Positions 20,573 through 28,515 are shown, counted from the stretch's first letter. The stretch is DNA of 64,000 bases from Synechococcus sp. RS9909 (GCF_014279595.1 NZ_CP047943.1:1612001-1676000); one strand, 5' to 3'. The notes: generated by a model not told the origin, from the letters alone. Translations and numbers: made by a program.

Positions 20573-21869
20573 ACCGCCGCTGCCAACGCAGAACGCCGAA
20601 GGCCCGGGCCAGGGGAGTGAACGGGCGCAGGTAGCCCCCCTCGTGGGGCAGGCCTTTGAGCATGCGATTCCAGTAGATCCAGGGGAAGCCGAACCGCTCC
20701 AGCAGCCACTGGAACCATCTCTCCCGCAGGGGGTTGACCAGAAAGCTGCTCACCGGCTGGCGGCTGTAGTCGAATTCCATCAGCATCACCGTGTGATCCG
20801 TGGTGATCAACGGGCAAGCGGAATAGCCGTCGTACACGGCCGAGGCCTCTCGCCCCTTCAGTGCAGCGAGCACGTGGGCCGCCACCACCGGCGCCTGCTT
20901 GCGGATCGCCGCTGCCGTTTTGGCCGTGGGGAAATTACCCACATCACCGATGGCAAACACGTTGGCGAAGTGGCGATGTCGCCCACTGGCCGGATCCACA
21001 TCCATCCAGCCCCCCGGCTCCGCTGAGGCGAGGGGACTGGTCGCCACCACCGGCGGAGCCGTCATCGGCGGCACCACATGCAACAGGTCGTAGTGCAGCG
21101 TCTGCAACTGTTCGGATCCGTCAGGTTCCGTCACGGCGAACACCGCCTCGCGACTGCTGCCATGCACGGCCACGAGACGGTGGTTGAGATGAATCTCGGC
21201 GCCGTGCTCCCGTGCAATCCGCCCCATCTGCTCGGCATAGGCGGGCACGGGGAAGAGGTTGGGCTTGGCGCTGCAGAACAGGTAGCGGGTGCTGACGCCC
21301 ACCCCACTGCGTTGCGCGAAGCGATCGTGGGCGAGATGCAGAATCTTCTGGGGCGCGCCACCGCATTTGATCGGTGTTTCCGGTTCGGTGAAGATCGCCG
21401 TTCCGCCGGCGAAACGCTCCAGCATCCGGCGCGTGTCCTGGGCGAAACGACGGCTGTAGATGCTCACCACGCCCTCACGGCCCAGCGCCTGCACCAGACC
21501 CGGGATCGAGGTCCAGCCCAGCTCGAGACCGAGGGCCACGATCAGCACGTCGTAGTGGAGCCGTTCACCCGTGATCAGCTCCACCCGGTTGGCCGCAGGC
21601 TCAAAACGGGCAATGCGGCTGTGAATCCACTCCACATCGGGCGGAAGCACACTCTGCTCCGAACGGCTGGTCTGCTCTGGGGGGATGAAGCCACCAGCCA
21701 CCAACACCCAGCCCGACTGGTAGTGGTGTTGCGTGGATGGCTCCACCAGGGTGATCGGCACGTCGGGATCGAGGCGACGCAACCAGCTGGCCAGGGTGAC
21801 GCCGCCGGTGCCACCACCGGCGATCAACACCCGGCGACGCCTTGATGCTCCTTGAGGGATGAATGCCAT
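20283..21869 (-). CDS. sqr: Sulfide:quinone oxidoreductase, type II-like, with antisense C-terminal extension
   Basis: This membrane-associated FAD enzyme passes electrons from sulfide to quinone. ATG at 21869 (MAFIPQGASRRRRVLIAGGG) is preceded by GAGAGG and fits the FAD Rossmann start. A conserved Cys is in PIKCGGAPQKILHLAHD, and FAIGDVGNFPTAKTAAAI and ACPLITTDHTVMLMEFDY are family blocks. The recognisable protein ends near PHEGGYLRPFTPLARAFG. The frame then continues for about 96 Arg/Pro/Ala-rich residues entirely antisense to the preceding methyltransferase, suggesting loss of the original stop codon. Confidence 0.82.
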   Translation of the reverse strand: MAFIPQGASRRRRVLIAGGGTGGVTLASWLRRLDPDVPITLVEPSTQHHYQSGWVLVAGGFIPPEQTSRSEQSVLPPDVEWIHSRIARFEPAANRVELITGERLHYDVLIVALGLELGWTSIPGLVQALGREGVVSIYSRRFAQDTRRMLERFAGGTAIFTEPETPIKCGGAPQKILHLAHDRFAQRSGVGVSTRYLFCSAKPNLFPVPAYAEQMGRIAREHGAEIHLNHRLVAVHGSSREAVFAVTEPDGSEQLQTLHYDLLHVVPPMTAPPVVATSPLASAEPGGWMDVDPASGRHRHFANVFAIGDVGNFPTAKTAAAIRKQAPVVAAHVLAALKGREASAVYDGYSACPLITTDHTVMLMEFDYSRQPVSSFLVNPLRERWFQWLLERFGFPWIYWNRMLKGLPHEGGYLRPFTPLARAFGVLRWQRRFNRANPARAERARSQPWSADRSRNPDAQRRGEPLPAAPSSPARGPGRAAGPGAADSPTAAPHPANTTTAIDTADDGSGHRPPRSPGRHRASVPAAD

Positions 21870-21916
21870 GAAAGCAAGCCTCTCGACATATTCTTTAACC
21901 CCTTCATAGCGATACC

Positions 21917-21928
21917 GTGATATTTCAC
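21917..21928. promoter_or_regulatory. GTGA-N4-TCAC palindrome between sqr and prx
   Basis: GTGATATTTCAC lies in the divergent intergenic region, 48 bp upstream of the sqr ATG. It resembles half-sites bound by Crp/Fnr-type regulators, but the spacer is 4 bp instead of the usual 6. Two Crp/Fnr-type genes lie within 3.5 kb. Binding is inferred. Confidence 0.35.
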
Positions 21929-22028
21929 ACCAGAGTGTTTTCACCTGTTTTTCCGCCGCTTCACGGGCAAGGCCACACTAGGCGAAATAACTCATAGTCA
22001 TAACGAGTCCGCCTTAGTACGCTCAATG

Positions 22029-22054
22029 CATGCTCATCAACGCATACGAGCATG
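22029..22054 (+). promoter_or_regulatory. 7-12-7 inverted repeat spanning the peroxiredoxin start codon
   Basis: CATGCTC and GAGCATG are perfect arms 12 bp apart, and the right arm contains the first ATG of the peroxiredoxin gene. The same arm and spacer sizes occur at feoA, with different arm sequences. It might be an operator or a start-codon hairpin. Confidence 0.35.
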
Positions 22055-22726
22055 TCCAACTGCCATCCGACCATGGACTCCACCACCCAAGCCGCCACGC
22101 CGAGCCTGCCGCGCCTGAAGGAGCCGGCACCGGCCTTTGAAGCTCGCACCACCCACGGTCCGCGCAAACTCAGCGATTACAGCGGACGTTGGCTGGTGCT
22201 GTTCTCCCATCCGGCCGATTTCACTCCTGTGTGCACCACGGAATTCATCGGTTTCGCCCGTGCCTATTCCCAGTTTCAGGATCTGAACTGCGACCTGCTT
22301 GGCCTATCGATCGATAGCAATTACGCCCATCTCGCCTGGGTTCGCAACATCCGCGAGAAATTCGGCGTGGAGATCCCTTTCCCGATCATCGAGGACCTGT
22401 CGATGAAGGTGGCCCATGCTTACGGCATGATCCAACCGGGAGCCTCCGACACATCTGCGGTTCGCGCCACCTTCGTGATCGACGATCACGGGATTCTGCG
22501 CGCCATGGTGTATTACCCAATGACCAACGGCCGCTCGGTGGAGGAATTCCTGCGCCTGGTGAAAGCGCTCCAGACCTCCGACACCCATGGCGTTGCCACC
22601 CCGGAAAACTGGAAACCCGGGGAACAGGTGATCGTACCCCCACCGGCCGATGCGGCCGCCGCCGATCAACGCATGCACGAAGGCTACGACTACACCGATT
22701 GGTACTTCTGCAAGAAGTCGCTCTGA
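22052..22726 (+). CDS. Peroxiredoxin (AhpC/TSA family, Prx6-like)
   Basis: This 224-residue thiol peroxidase reduces hydrogen peroxide and organic peroxides. The peroxidatic Cys is in HPADFTPVCTTEF near residue 56, and another Cys lies five residues from the end (DWYFCKKSL), as in archaeal-type Prx6 proteins. ATG at 22052 is used; ATG at 22073 is also possible and would put the start outside the inverted repeat. It is divergent from sqr, so sulfide oxidation and peroxide defence may share control. Confidence 0.92.
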   Translation: MSNCHPTMDSTTQAATPSLPRLKEPAPAFEARTTHGPRKLSDYSGRWLVLFSHPADFTPVCTTEFIGFARAYSQFQDLNCDLLGLSIDSNYAHLAWVRNIREKFGVEIPFPIIEDLSMKVAHAYGMIQPGASDTSAVRATFVIDDHGILRAMVYYPMTNGRSVEEFLRLVKALQTSDTHGVATPENWKPGEQVIVPPPADAAAADQRMHEGYDYTDWYFCKKSL

Positions 22727-22733
22727 GCCAGCT

Positions 22734-22781
22734 GAAGCGATGACGAGATCAGCGACAGCCGTTGCGACTCGTCATCGCTTC
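22734..22781 (+). terminator. Strong hairpin after peroxiredoxin
   Basis: GAAGCGATGACGAG pairs perfectly with CTCGTCATCGCTTC, a 14-bp stem with a 20-nt loop, starting 7 bp after the peroxiredoxin stop. There is no long T run after it, so it may be a stabilising hairpin or an imperfect terminator. Confidence 0.6.
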
Positions 22782-22996
22782 TTCCCATTCGGCGAACACC
22801 GAGATAGCCAGCAATAAGGATCACCAAAAAAATCACAATCAGCCAAAGAGATCCAGGCAAAGCTCTCGAAGGCATCGAACAACAGCACCACAGTTGCTAT
22901 CATCTCGGCAGAGACTATACGACTCTGAAAATAAACAACAAAGCGAAGTATCATCAGTCACATCCCAACGCGGGTGGGCTTCTTCTGCTCGATCGT

Positions 22997-23545
22997 TTGC
23001 ATCAAATCGTTCTGCCACCGCCGACCCAAGACTCTGGCGGCCTTCTGCTTGTGACCCTGGAAACGGGTTTTGTTCGCATCCTGATGGAAAGCAAGAACGC
23101 AGACATCGAGACTTTGACCCTAGGATTCCTTTCGGCTGATCACTGTGGATTCCTGCGTCTTCCCACAGACATTCCAATCCGGCTCGAGGCCTTGACCAAG
23201 AGCACACTCAAGCTCAATCAGCCCCTGGAGCCAAATCCTGCCAACCCAACCGATGAGCTTCTCCTACCCTGGCTGATTGAGCTGCACCGCATCCGCCAGA
23301 TGCGCAATGCCAGTGATCGGCTGCTCAACCTGCTCCAGGTGTTAGTGGAACGGTTTGGACGACGCACCAGCGACGGCTTTGTGATGGCCTGGCCGTTATC
23401 TCATGAAAGATTAGGGGAAGTGATCAGTGCCAATCGATCCACCATCACCCGAATTCTCAATCGCTGGAGTGAACGGGGTCAGGTTGTGATCGATCCCACC
23501 AAGAAAACCCTGTGGATGACGCCCCAAACGATGGCCCAATCTTGA
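22997..23545 (+). CDS. Crp/Fnr-type transcriptional regulator
   Basis: This 182-residue protein has a reduced N-terminal sensory barrel and a C-terminal winged helix; GRRTSDGFVMAWPLSHERLG and EVISANRSTITRILNRWSER carry the HTH pattern of the family. No cysteine cluster for an iron-sulfur centre and no typical cAMP pocket are seen. TTG at 22997 is the first plausible start; the frame is open for about 40 more codons upstream without ATG or GTG. Lying between peroxiredoxin and ferritin, it may control iron or redox genes. Confidence 0.75.
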   Translation: MHQIVLPPPTQDSGGLLLVTLETGFVRILMESKNADIETLTLGFLSADHCGFLRLPTDIPIRLEALTKSTLKLNQPLEPNPANPTDELLLPWLIELHRIRQMRNASDRLLNLLQVLVERFGRRTSDGFVMAWPLSHERLGEVISANRSTITRILNRWSERGQVVIDPTKKTLWMTPQTMAQS

Positions 23546-23566
23546 CCAGCAGGCTGGAGACCGGGT

Positions 23567-23677
23567 TCAGTCTCTGCCGCAACGGCAGCTCGAGCCCTTC
23601 CACTTGGAGCATTTGGCCTTCTTGCAACCCTTTTTCTTCGTGGGTGACGGGATCAACACTCGGTTGTCAGGCGCCAT
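23567..23677 (-). CDS. Cys/Lys-rich 36-residue microprotein (putative)
   Basis: From ATG at 23677 the frame gives a 36-residue basic protein whose second half is KKKGCKKAKCSKWKGSSCRC, with cysteines spaced C-x4-C-x7-C-x-C. This composition is unlike random frames here and suggests metal or nucleic-acid binding. It is convergent with the Crp-type gene and divergent from ferritin, with an inverted repeat between. No Shine-Dalgarno sequence is obvious. I do not recognise a named family. Confidence 0.5.
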   Translation of the reverse strand: MAPDNRVLIPSPTKKKGCKKAKCSKWKGSSCRCGRD

Positions 23678-23730
23678 GGCGCTGGCTATTGCGAATGCGG
23701 ATCATCCTAAAGGGTTCCAATCGCACGTGA

Positions 23731-23761
23731 ACGAGGATTCAAAAGCCAGGCCAATCCTCGT
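23731..23761. promoter_or_regulatory. 9-bp inverted repeat between microprotein and ferritin
   Basis: ACGAGGATT and AATCCTCGT are perfect arms separated by 13 bp. They sit in the 134-bp region between two divergent starts (23677 minus, 23812 plus), a good place for a shared operator. No T run follows, which argues against a simple terminator. Confidence 0.4.
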
Positions 23762-23811
23762 AACATTCCTCACGTTGATGTGTGCTGATTCAAGCCAAGC
23801 TCCTAATCGCC

Positions 23812-24402
23812 ATGACCAGTGCAAATCTTGAAAGAACGAGCAGCCTTCAGGTTGGCCCCGCAGGGCGAGCCATGGCCGAAGCCATGGATCCAGCGATCCT
23901 GGATGCAATGCAGCAACACCTCAATATGGAGCGCAACGCACACGCTGCCTATTTCGCGGCGGCAATCTGGTTTGCAGAAAGAGAATACAGGGGCTTTGCC
24001 CGCTTGTTTCGTCAGGAATCGGCCGATGAACATCAACACGCCGCCAAGATCAGCGATTACCTGATCGCCCGCGGCCAAACGGTGCAACTCAACGCACTGG
24101 ACGCCCCCAATCAGGCCTGGGGGAGCCCCGAAGAAGCGATGGCCACAAGTTTTCTGATGGAATGCGACGTGACCACATCACTGCAACAACTGCACAGCAT
24201 GGCCGAACGGGTGGGAGACACCCGCACTACCGTGTTTCTGGAACCGATGGTAGATCAACAGATCCAGTCTGAACACACATTTGCCCACCTGCTTGGTCGA
24301 GTTCGCCTCGCCCGCGGCGAAGCCTCGGCGATGTTGATCATCGACAACGAGCTGGACCATGGGCATCACAATCCCGCCTCGCTTCAGGACGGTAACGACT
24401 GA
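23812..24402 (+). CDS. Ferritin (marine Synechococcus type)
   Basis: This 196-residue iron-storage protein forms a 24-mer cage and oxidises ferrous iron. Ferroxidase residues are visible in LNMERNAHAAYF, ESADEHQHAAKI, SFLMECDVTTSLQQLHSMA and DQQIQSEHTFAHLLGRVRLA. It closely follows the pattern of characterised marine Synechococcus ferritins. ATG at 23812 is chosen over 23782, which would add ten unlikely residues. It is the intact one of two ferritin genes here; the other is split by an IS. It converges with the next gene, overlapping 19 bp. Confidence 0.93.
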   Translation: MTSANLERTSSLQVGPAGRAMAEAMDPAILDAMQQHLNMERNAHAAYFAAAIWFAEREYRGFARLFRQESADEHQHAAKISDYLIARGQTVQLNALDAPNQAWGSPEEAMATSFLMECDVTTSLQQLHSMAERVGDTRTTVFLEPMVDQQIQSEHTFAHLLGRVRLARGEASAMLIIDNELDHGHHNPASLQDGND

Positions 24403-24671
24403 GAGCACTGCAAGCGATGAAGGTAGCGGCGCAGCCTCTCCCTCAGATACTCAAGACTCAGGCTGGCTGGCCAAGCAGTCTCGATCAACGCGGTGATCGC
24501 ATCGATGGCGCCCAACCGGTTGAGATGCGCAGTTTGTTCCTGAACCAGGCGGGAACGCAGGTGTTCATCCTGCACAGCGCCTAACTGCTGCTGCACAGTG
24601 CGAAGTCGTCGCTCCAGCCAGTCCAATTCACGCACAATATCGGCCACAAGAGCCGCAGACGTGAAAGCCAT
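24384..24671 (-). CDS. Small helical hypothetical protein
   Basis: This 95-residue, probably all-helical protein starts at ATG 24671. The heptad-like LVADIVRELDWLERRLRTVQ and LRSRLVQEQTAHLNRL suggest a coiled coil. It begins 10 bp after the Crp-like gene's stop, so the two probably form one transcript. I recognise no family; it could be a partner or effector of the regulator. Confidence 0.65.
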   Translation of the reverse strand: MAFTSAALVADIVRELDWLERRLRTVQQQLGAVQDEHLRSRLVQEQTAHLNRLGAIDAITALIETAWPASLSLEYLRERLRRYLHRLQCSQSLPS

Positions 24672-24680
24672 GGTGCCCAC

Positions 24681-25286
24681 TCAGAAACTGAGGGGTGATG
24701 TGGCGATCAGCTCAGGAGCGATGGCCATGACCATGTCACCCGGTGGCGTCGCCAGTTGGCTGGCCTGACGCCAACGCGACAGCAGCCGGGTGGTGGTGAC
24801 CCTTGTGGCGCCGATCAGCTCCCCGAAGCGTTCATGGGTGAGACGAAAGGGAAGCTGATAGGAGTCGCTGCAGCGCAGACCCAGCCGAGACACCAGCAGA
24901 ACCAGCAGTGCATGCAGGCGTTGCTCGGCCTGACCGAGATGGCGAATCCGAAGCAACTGGAGGGTCCACTCGTTCACTGAATCCATCCCAGAGGCGTCCT
25001 CAGCCAGTGACTCGCGTTGCATCTTCAGGGCGGTGAGAGCCTCAACACACACACCCTCCGCACAAAGGCGATCGATCCGCAGGCGATCACCCGACTGAAG
25101 GAAGGCCAGTGTGATTCCTTCGGTTTCCTCACAGGCGCAGTACACCCGACAGACGCCCTCCAAGACGGTGAGCATGGAGGCCTGGCCATGGGAAGCCGGA
25201 TCGAGAAGCACGGTCTGCTGCCGGGGCATGCTCATGACCGCCAGAGGCTCATCGGGCAGAAATCGGAATGACAGAGACGACACCAT
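24681..25286 (-). CDS. Crp/Fnr-type transcriptional regulator
   Basis: This 201-residue regulator has an N-terminal barrel region (MPRQQTVLLDPASHGQASML onward) and a C-terminal winged helix with LTHERFGELIGATRVTTTRL. ATG at 25286 (MVSSLSFRF) is preferred over an unconserved extension to 25358. Two Cys in VYCACEETEG do not match a known Fnr iron-sulfur pattern. It lies downstream of futA on the same strand, with a Fur-like box 58 bp before its start, consistent with iron-linked control (inferred). Confidence 0.8.
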   Translation of the reverse strand: MVSSLSFRFLPDEPLAVMSMPRQQTVLLDPASHGQASMLTVLEGVCRVYCACEETEGITLAFLQSGDRLRIDRLCAEGVCVEALTALKMQRESLAEDASGMDSVNEWTLQLLRIRHLGQAEQRLHALLVLLVSRLGLRCSDSYQLPFRLTHERFGELIGATRVTTTRLLSRWRQASQLATPPGDMVMAIAPELIATSPLSF

Positions 25287-25343
25287 GGGAACGGAGGTGC
25301 TATTGAGAATCGAACGCAACCCTAGGGGGTCGCCGCTGATTCT

Positions 25344-25359
25344 GCAAGTCATTCGCAAC
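25344..25359 (-). promoter_or_regulatory. Fur-like box upstream of Crp-type gene
   Basis: GCAAGTCATTCGCAAC matches GCAAGTGATTCGCAAT at feoA in 14 of 16 bases. In the gene's direction it reads TGCGAATGACTTGCA, a 7-1-7 near-palindrome like Fur sites. Two near-identical copies beside iron genes support a shared operator; the regulator's identity is inferred. Confidence 0.5.
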
Positions 25360-25379
25360 TACTGCCCTGGCTTCATCAA

Positions 25380-26453
25380 TCAGAAGGACCAGCCATTGGC
25401 GCGCATCAGGGCCAGCGCCTGGCTGTTCTTGGCACCGAGCTGGAATGCCGAGACGCCATCGGGTCGGAAGCTGCCGAAGCGCTTGAGGATCGGATTGTTG
25501 CCGAATCCCTTGAGCGGGTACTCGTCATTGGCGTTGGCGTAGCTGGATGCAGCCTTGGCGGAGGCGAGAAACTCAAGAAACCTGAGCGCTGCGGCCGGTT
25601 GGTCAGAAGCCTTGGTGACGCCACCACCACTGATGTTCACGTGGGTGGGAGTGGGAAAGACCACCCTCACCTTCTCAGCCAGCTTCTGATCGCTCTTTCC
25701 ATTCTTCCCTGCCAACATCCGGGCCACGTAATAGGTGTTCACGACCGCAGCGCCACATCGGCCTTGCGCAACGGCGCGAATCATCGGGGTGTCAGAAGAG
25801 AAGAAGGGCTCCTTCATGTTGGCCACCATCGCCTTGATCCAGGATTTCGTTGCCGTGTCACCCCGAAGAATCAACTGATCGGCAACCAAGGATTGGTTGT
25901 AGGGGCTTTTGGCGTTGCGCAAGCAGAGCTGATTTTTCAGCCCAGGTTTGGCCAGGTCGGCGTAGGTGCGGATCTGCGCCGGATTCACCTGCGAAGGGTT
26001 CACGACCACCACCCGCGCACGTCTGGTGAGGGCATACCAGCGCCCCTGAGGATCACGCAGATTGGCGGGAACTTCGCGGTTGAGAACGGCGGACGAAGTG
26101 GGGCGGAACAGCCCCATGGCCGCAGCGCGATCAAGCCGCGCGGCATCGACCAGAATCAACACATCAGCAGGACTTCGGGACCCTTCACTCTTAAGCCGCT
26201 CAATCAACGCGTCGTCTTTCGATTCCAGCAGCTTGACCTTGATCCCAGTCTGCTGGGTGAATTGCTTGTAGAGCTGCTTGTCAGTATTGTAATGGCGGCC
26301 GGAGTACACGCCGATTTCCTGGGCGAGCGAAGGAGAGGCGAGCACTGCGGCGAGGGCAGCCGTCAGTGGAAAACGGTACAAGGTTGAGATAATCAACAAC
26401 CCTCCAATCCTGACCAACGAGGCCAATGATCTAGGGAACGAAGGGAACAGCAA
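25380..26453 (-). CDS. futA: Iron(III) ABC transporter substrate-binding protein
   Basis: This periplasmic FutA/IdiA-like protein of up to 357 residues captures ferric iron. A signal peptide precedes the mature start at about residue 45 (AQEIGVYSGRHYNTDKQLY, with the His-Tyr iron ligands). The double Tyr ligand is in VNTYYVARMLAG. The true start may be internal, because the first 20 or so residues look unlike a signal peptide. The permease and ATPase genes are not in this window. It precedes a Crp-type gene on the same strand. Confidence 0.9.
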   Translation of the reverse strand: MLFPSFPRSLASLVRIGGLLIISTLYRFPLTAALAAVLASPSLAQEIGVYSGRHYNTDKQLYKQFTQQTGIKVKLLESKDDALIERLKSEGSRSPADVLILVDAARLDRAAAMGLFRPTSSAVLNREVPANLRDPQGRWYALTRRARVVVVNPSQVNPAQIRTYADLAKPGLKNQLCLRNAKSPYNQSLVADQLILRGDTATKSWIKAMVANMKEPFFSSDTPMIRAVAQGRCGAAVVNTYYVARMLAGKNGKSDQKLAEKVRVVFPTPTHVNISGGGVTKASDQPAAALRFLEFLASAKAASSYANANDEYPLKGFGNNPILKRFGSFRPDGVSAFQLGAKNSQALALMRANGWSF

Positions 26454-26504
26454 AGAGTATCAAAAGGCACAGATCGCAGCGACAGATCACACCGACGGGA
26501 CGTC

Positions 26505-28475
26505 TCAACTCCCCATGGCCAGGATCAACAGCCCTCCCTGATACACGATCAGCGCCAGAATCCAGGCCAGACCAAGTGACCAGGCGAGCGACGTGATTGC
26601 AAAACTGCGGCTCTTTGATTCCTTCAGCTGAGCCGCAATGGTGCCGAGACAGGGGGTGTAGAGCAACACAAAGGTCATGAAGCTGAGCGATTGCAACGGC
26701 GTGATCACGTTCTGAATCGCACCGCCAAGATTGGATTCGGTGGTCTTGTAGATCACGGCCATCGCCCCCAAAAGAATCTCCTTGGCAATGAAACCGAAGA
26801 ACAGCGACACCGTGAGCTCCGGATTCATGCCGATCGGCCCCAAGATGGGCTGAAAGAACTGACCGATTGCAGCGGCGTAGGTGCCGCCGGATCCCTCCCG
26901 CGCACCCGGCGGCAAGTTGGTGAGCAGCCAGATCGCCGCTGCACCACCGATGATGAAAATGCGCGTGGTGAAGAGAAAGTTAAGCATCGATGACCATCCC
27001 CGCCGCAGGATCGTGATCAGGCTCGGCGCCCGATAGGGAGGCAGCTCCAGCACAAACGCCTCCTTGCTGGGGTAAGCGCGTTTGAAGATCAGACCGGTGA
27101 TGATCGCCGCCAGAAAACTCATCAAATAGAAACTGAACAGCACCAGCCCCGGCGCCCACCAGGGTTTCGGGAAAAACACACCGGCAAGGAACACGAACAC
27201 GGTGAGCCGGGCCTGGCAGAGGGCAAAAGGAATGCAGAGCATCGCCAGCAGGCGCATGCCCCGATCGCGGATCACGCGGGTTCCCATGATCGAGGGCACA
27301 TTGCAGCCGAAGCCCATCACCTGCAGCACAAAGCTGCGGCCATCCAGCCCCAGCCAACGCATGAAGCCATCCATCAGGAAGGCGGCGCGCGGCAGATAGC
27401 CCGAGTCTTCGATGATGCCGATCAACACATAAAACAGAAAGATCAACGGCAGGAAGGTGGCCACCGTGCTCACCCCCAGCCAGATGCCATCGATCAGGAA
27501 GCGCTTCAACCAATCAGGCGAACCGAGCCACTCCAGCCCCGGCTCCAGCCAGCTGCCCTGGATCCAGTCGAGGCCGAAACCGAGCCAGTCCTGCAGTGGC
27601 GTGGCGACCGCAAACAGCAGCTGGAACACCGCCAGCACAATCGCCAGAAACAGCAGCACCCCCACCAGGGGATGCAGCAGGATGCGATCCACTGCCCTGG
27701 TGCGGCGATTCAGCAACCGCTCCGGCAAGGTCACGAAGCGGGCGATCAGCTGCTCCTGCTCCTCATCGGAGACGTCCGGCTCCAGGTTGAGAGGCTGCTG
27801 AGCCCGGCCCAATCGGCAGTCCAAACGTTCGCCCAGCTGGTGGACGCGATCAATCAGAGCGTGAATGCCCTGGTTGCGCTTGGCACTCACCGGCAACAGC
27901 GGCAAACCCAACGCCTGGGACAGGCCTTCATGGTTGATCTCAATCCCGAAGCGCTGCGCTTCATCGCTCATGTTGAGCGCCGCCACCACCGGCAGCCCCA
28001 GGGCCTGGATCTGCATCAACAAGCGCAGCTGACTGGTGATCTGGCTGGCATTGAGCACCACCAACACCAGGTCGGGCGGCGTGTTGCGCATGAAGCGCTG
28101 CACCACGGCCTCGTCTTCACTGCTACCGCTGAAATCGTGGATGCCGGGGAGATCCACCAGTTCATAGGCGCGCCCTCGGCGATCCGCCGGCATCGCGCCG
28201 CGCAGCAGCTCCACAGTGAGCCCGGGCCAGTTGGCGATCTGGGCATTGCCGCCGGTGAGGCGGTTGTAGAGAGTGGACTTTCCCGTGTTGGGCATGCCGA
28301 TGAGGGCCACGTTGAGCGCGTCCTTCCCAACGACACGCTGGTGTGACCCGTTGTCATGACAGGAACCCGTGCCGCCAAAGCGCCAACCGCGGCGGCGGCG
28401 ACGTCCCGGCTCTCGCGGGGCTGATTCGTCGCACTGGGGACAGGCGCCTGGATCGCCTGAATCAAACGCAGTCAT
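26505..28475 (-). CDS. feoB: Ferrous iron transport protein B with N-terminal Cys-containing extension
   Basis: This 656-residue inner-membrane Fe(II) transporter has a G domain (ALIGMPNTGKSTLYN, NWPGLTVELL, DLPGIHDFSG, ALNMSDE), a GDI-like helical region, and a polytopic core with the conserved GFGCNVPSIMGTRVI and FALCQARLTVFVFLAGV gates. The first 55 residues before the G domain are unusual and contain CPQC and a later SCHD. The gene lies about 40 bp after the original stop of the ferritin gene broken by the IS, so they once formed an operon. Confidence 0.95.
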   Translation of the reverse strand: MTAFDSGDPGACPQCDESAPREPGRRRRRGWRFGGTGSCHDNGSHQRVVGKDALNVALIGMPNTGKSTLYNRLTGGNAQIANWPGLTVELLRGAMPADRRGRAYELVDLPGIHDFSGSSEDEAVVQRFMRNTPPDLVLVVLNASQITSQLRLLMQIQALGLPVVAALNMSDEAQRFGIEINHEGLSQALGLPLLPVSAKRNQGIHALIDRVHQLGERLDCRLGRAQQPLNLEPDVSDEEQEQLIARFVTLPERLLNRRTRAVDRILLHPLVGVLLFLAIVLAVFQLLFAVATPLQDWLGFGLDWIQGSWLEPGLEWLGSPDWLKRFLIDGIWLGVSTVATFLPLIFLFYVLIGIIEDSGYLPRAAFLMDGFMRWLGLDGRSFVLQVMGFGCNVPSIMGTRVIRDRGMRLLAMLCIPFALCQARLTVFVFLAGVFFPKPWWAPGLVLFSFYLMSFLAAIITGLIFKRAYPSKEAFVLELPPYRAPSLITILRRGWSSMLNFLFTTRIFIIGGAAAIWLLTNLPPGAREGSGGTYAAAIGQFFQPILGPIGMNPELTVSLFFGFIAKEILLGAMAVIYKTTESNLGGAIQNVITPLQSLSFMTFVLLYTPCLGTIAAQLKESKSRSFAITSLAWSLGLAWILALIVYQGGLLILAMGS

Positions 28476-28515
28476 TCACGGCCTCCATTGCATCACAGTA
28501 GCGTTGTGCATTCAT

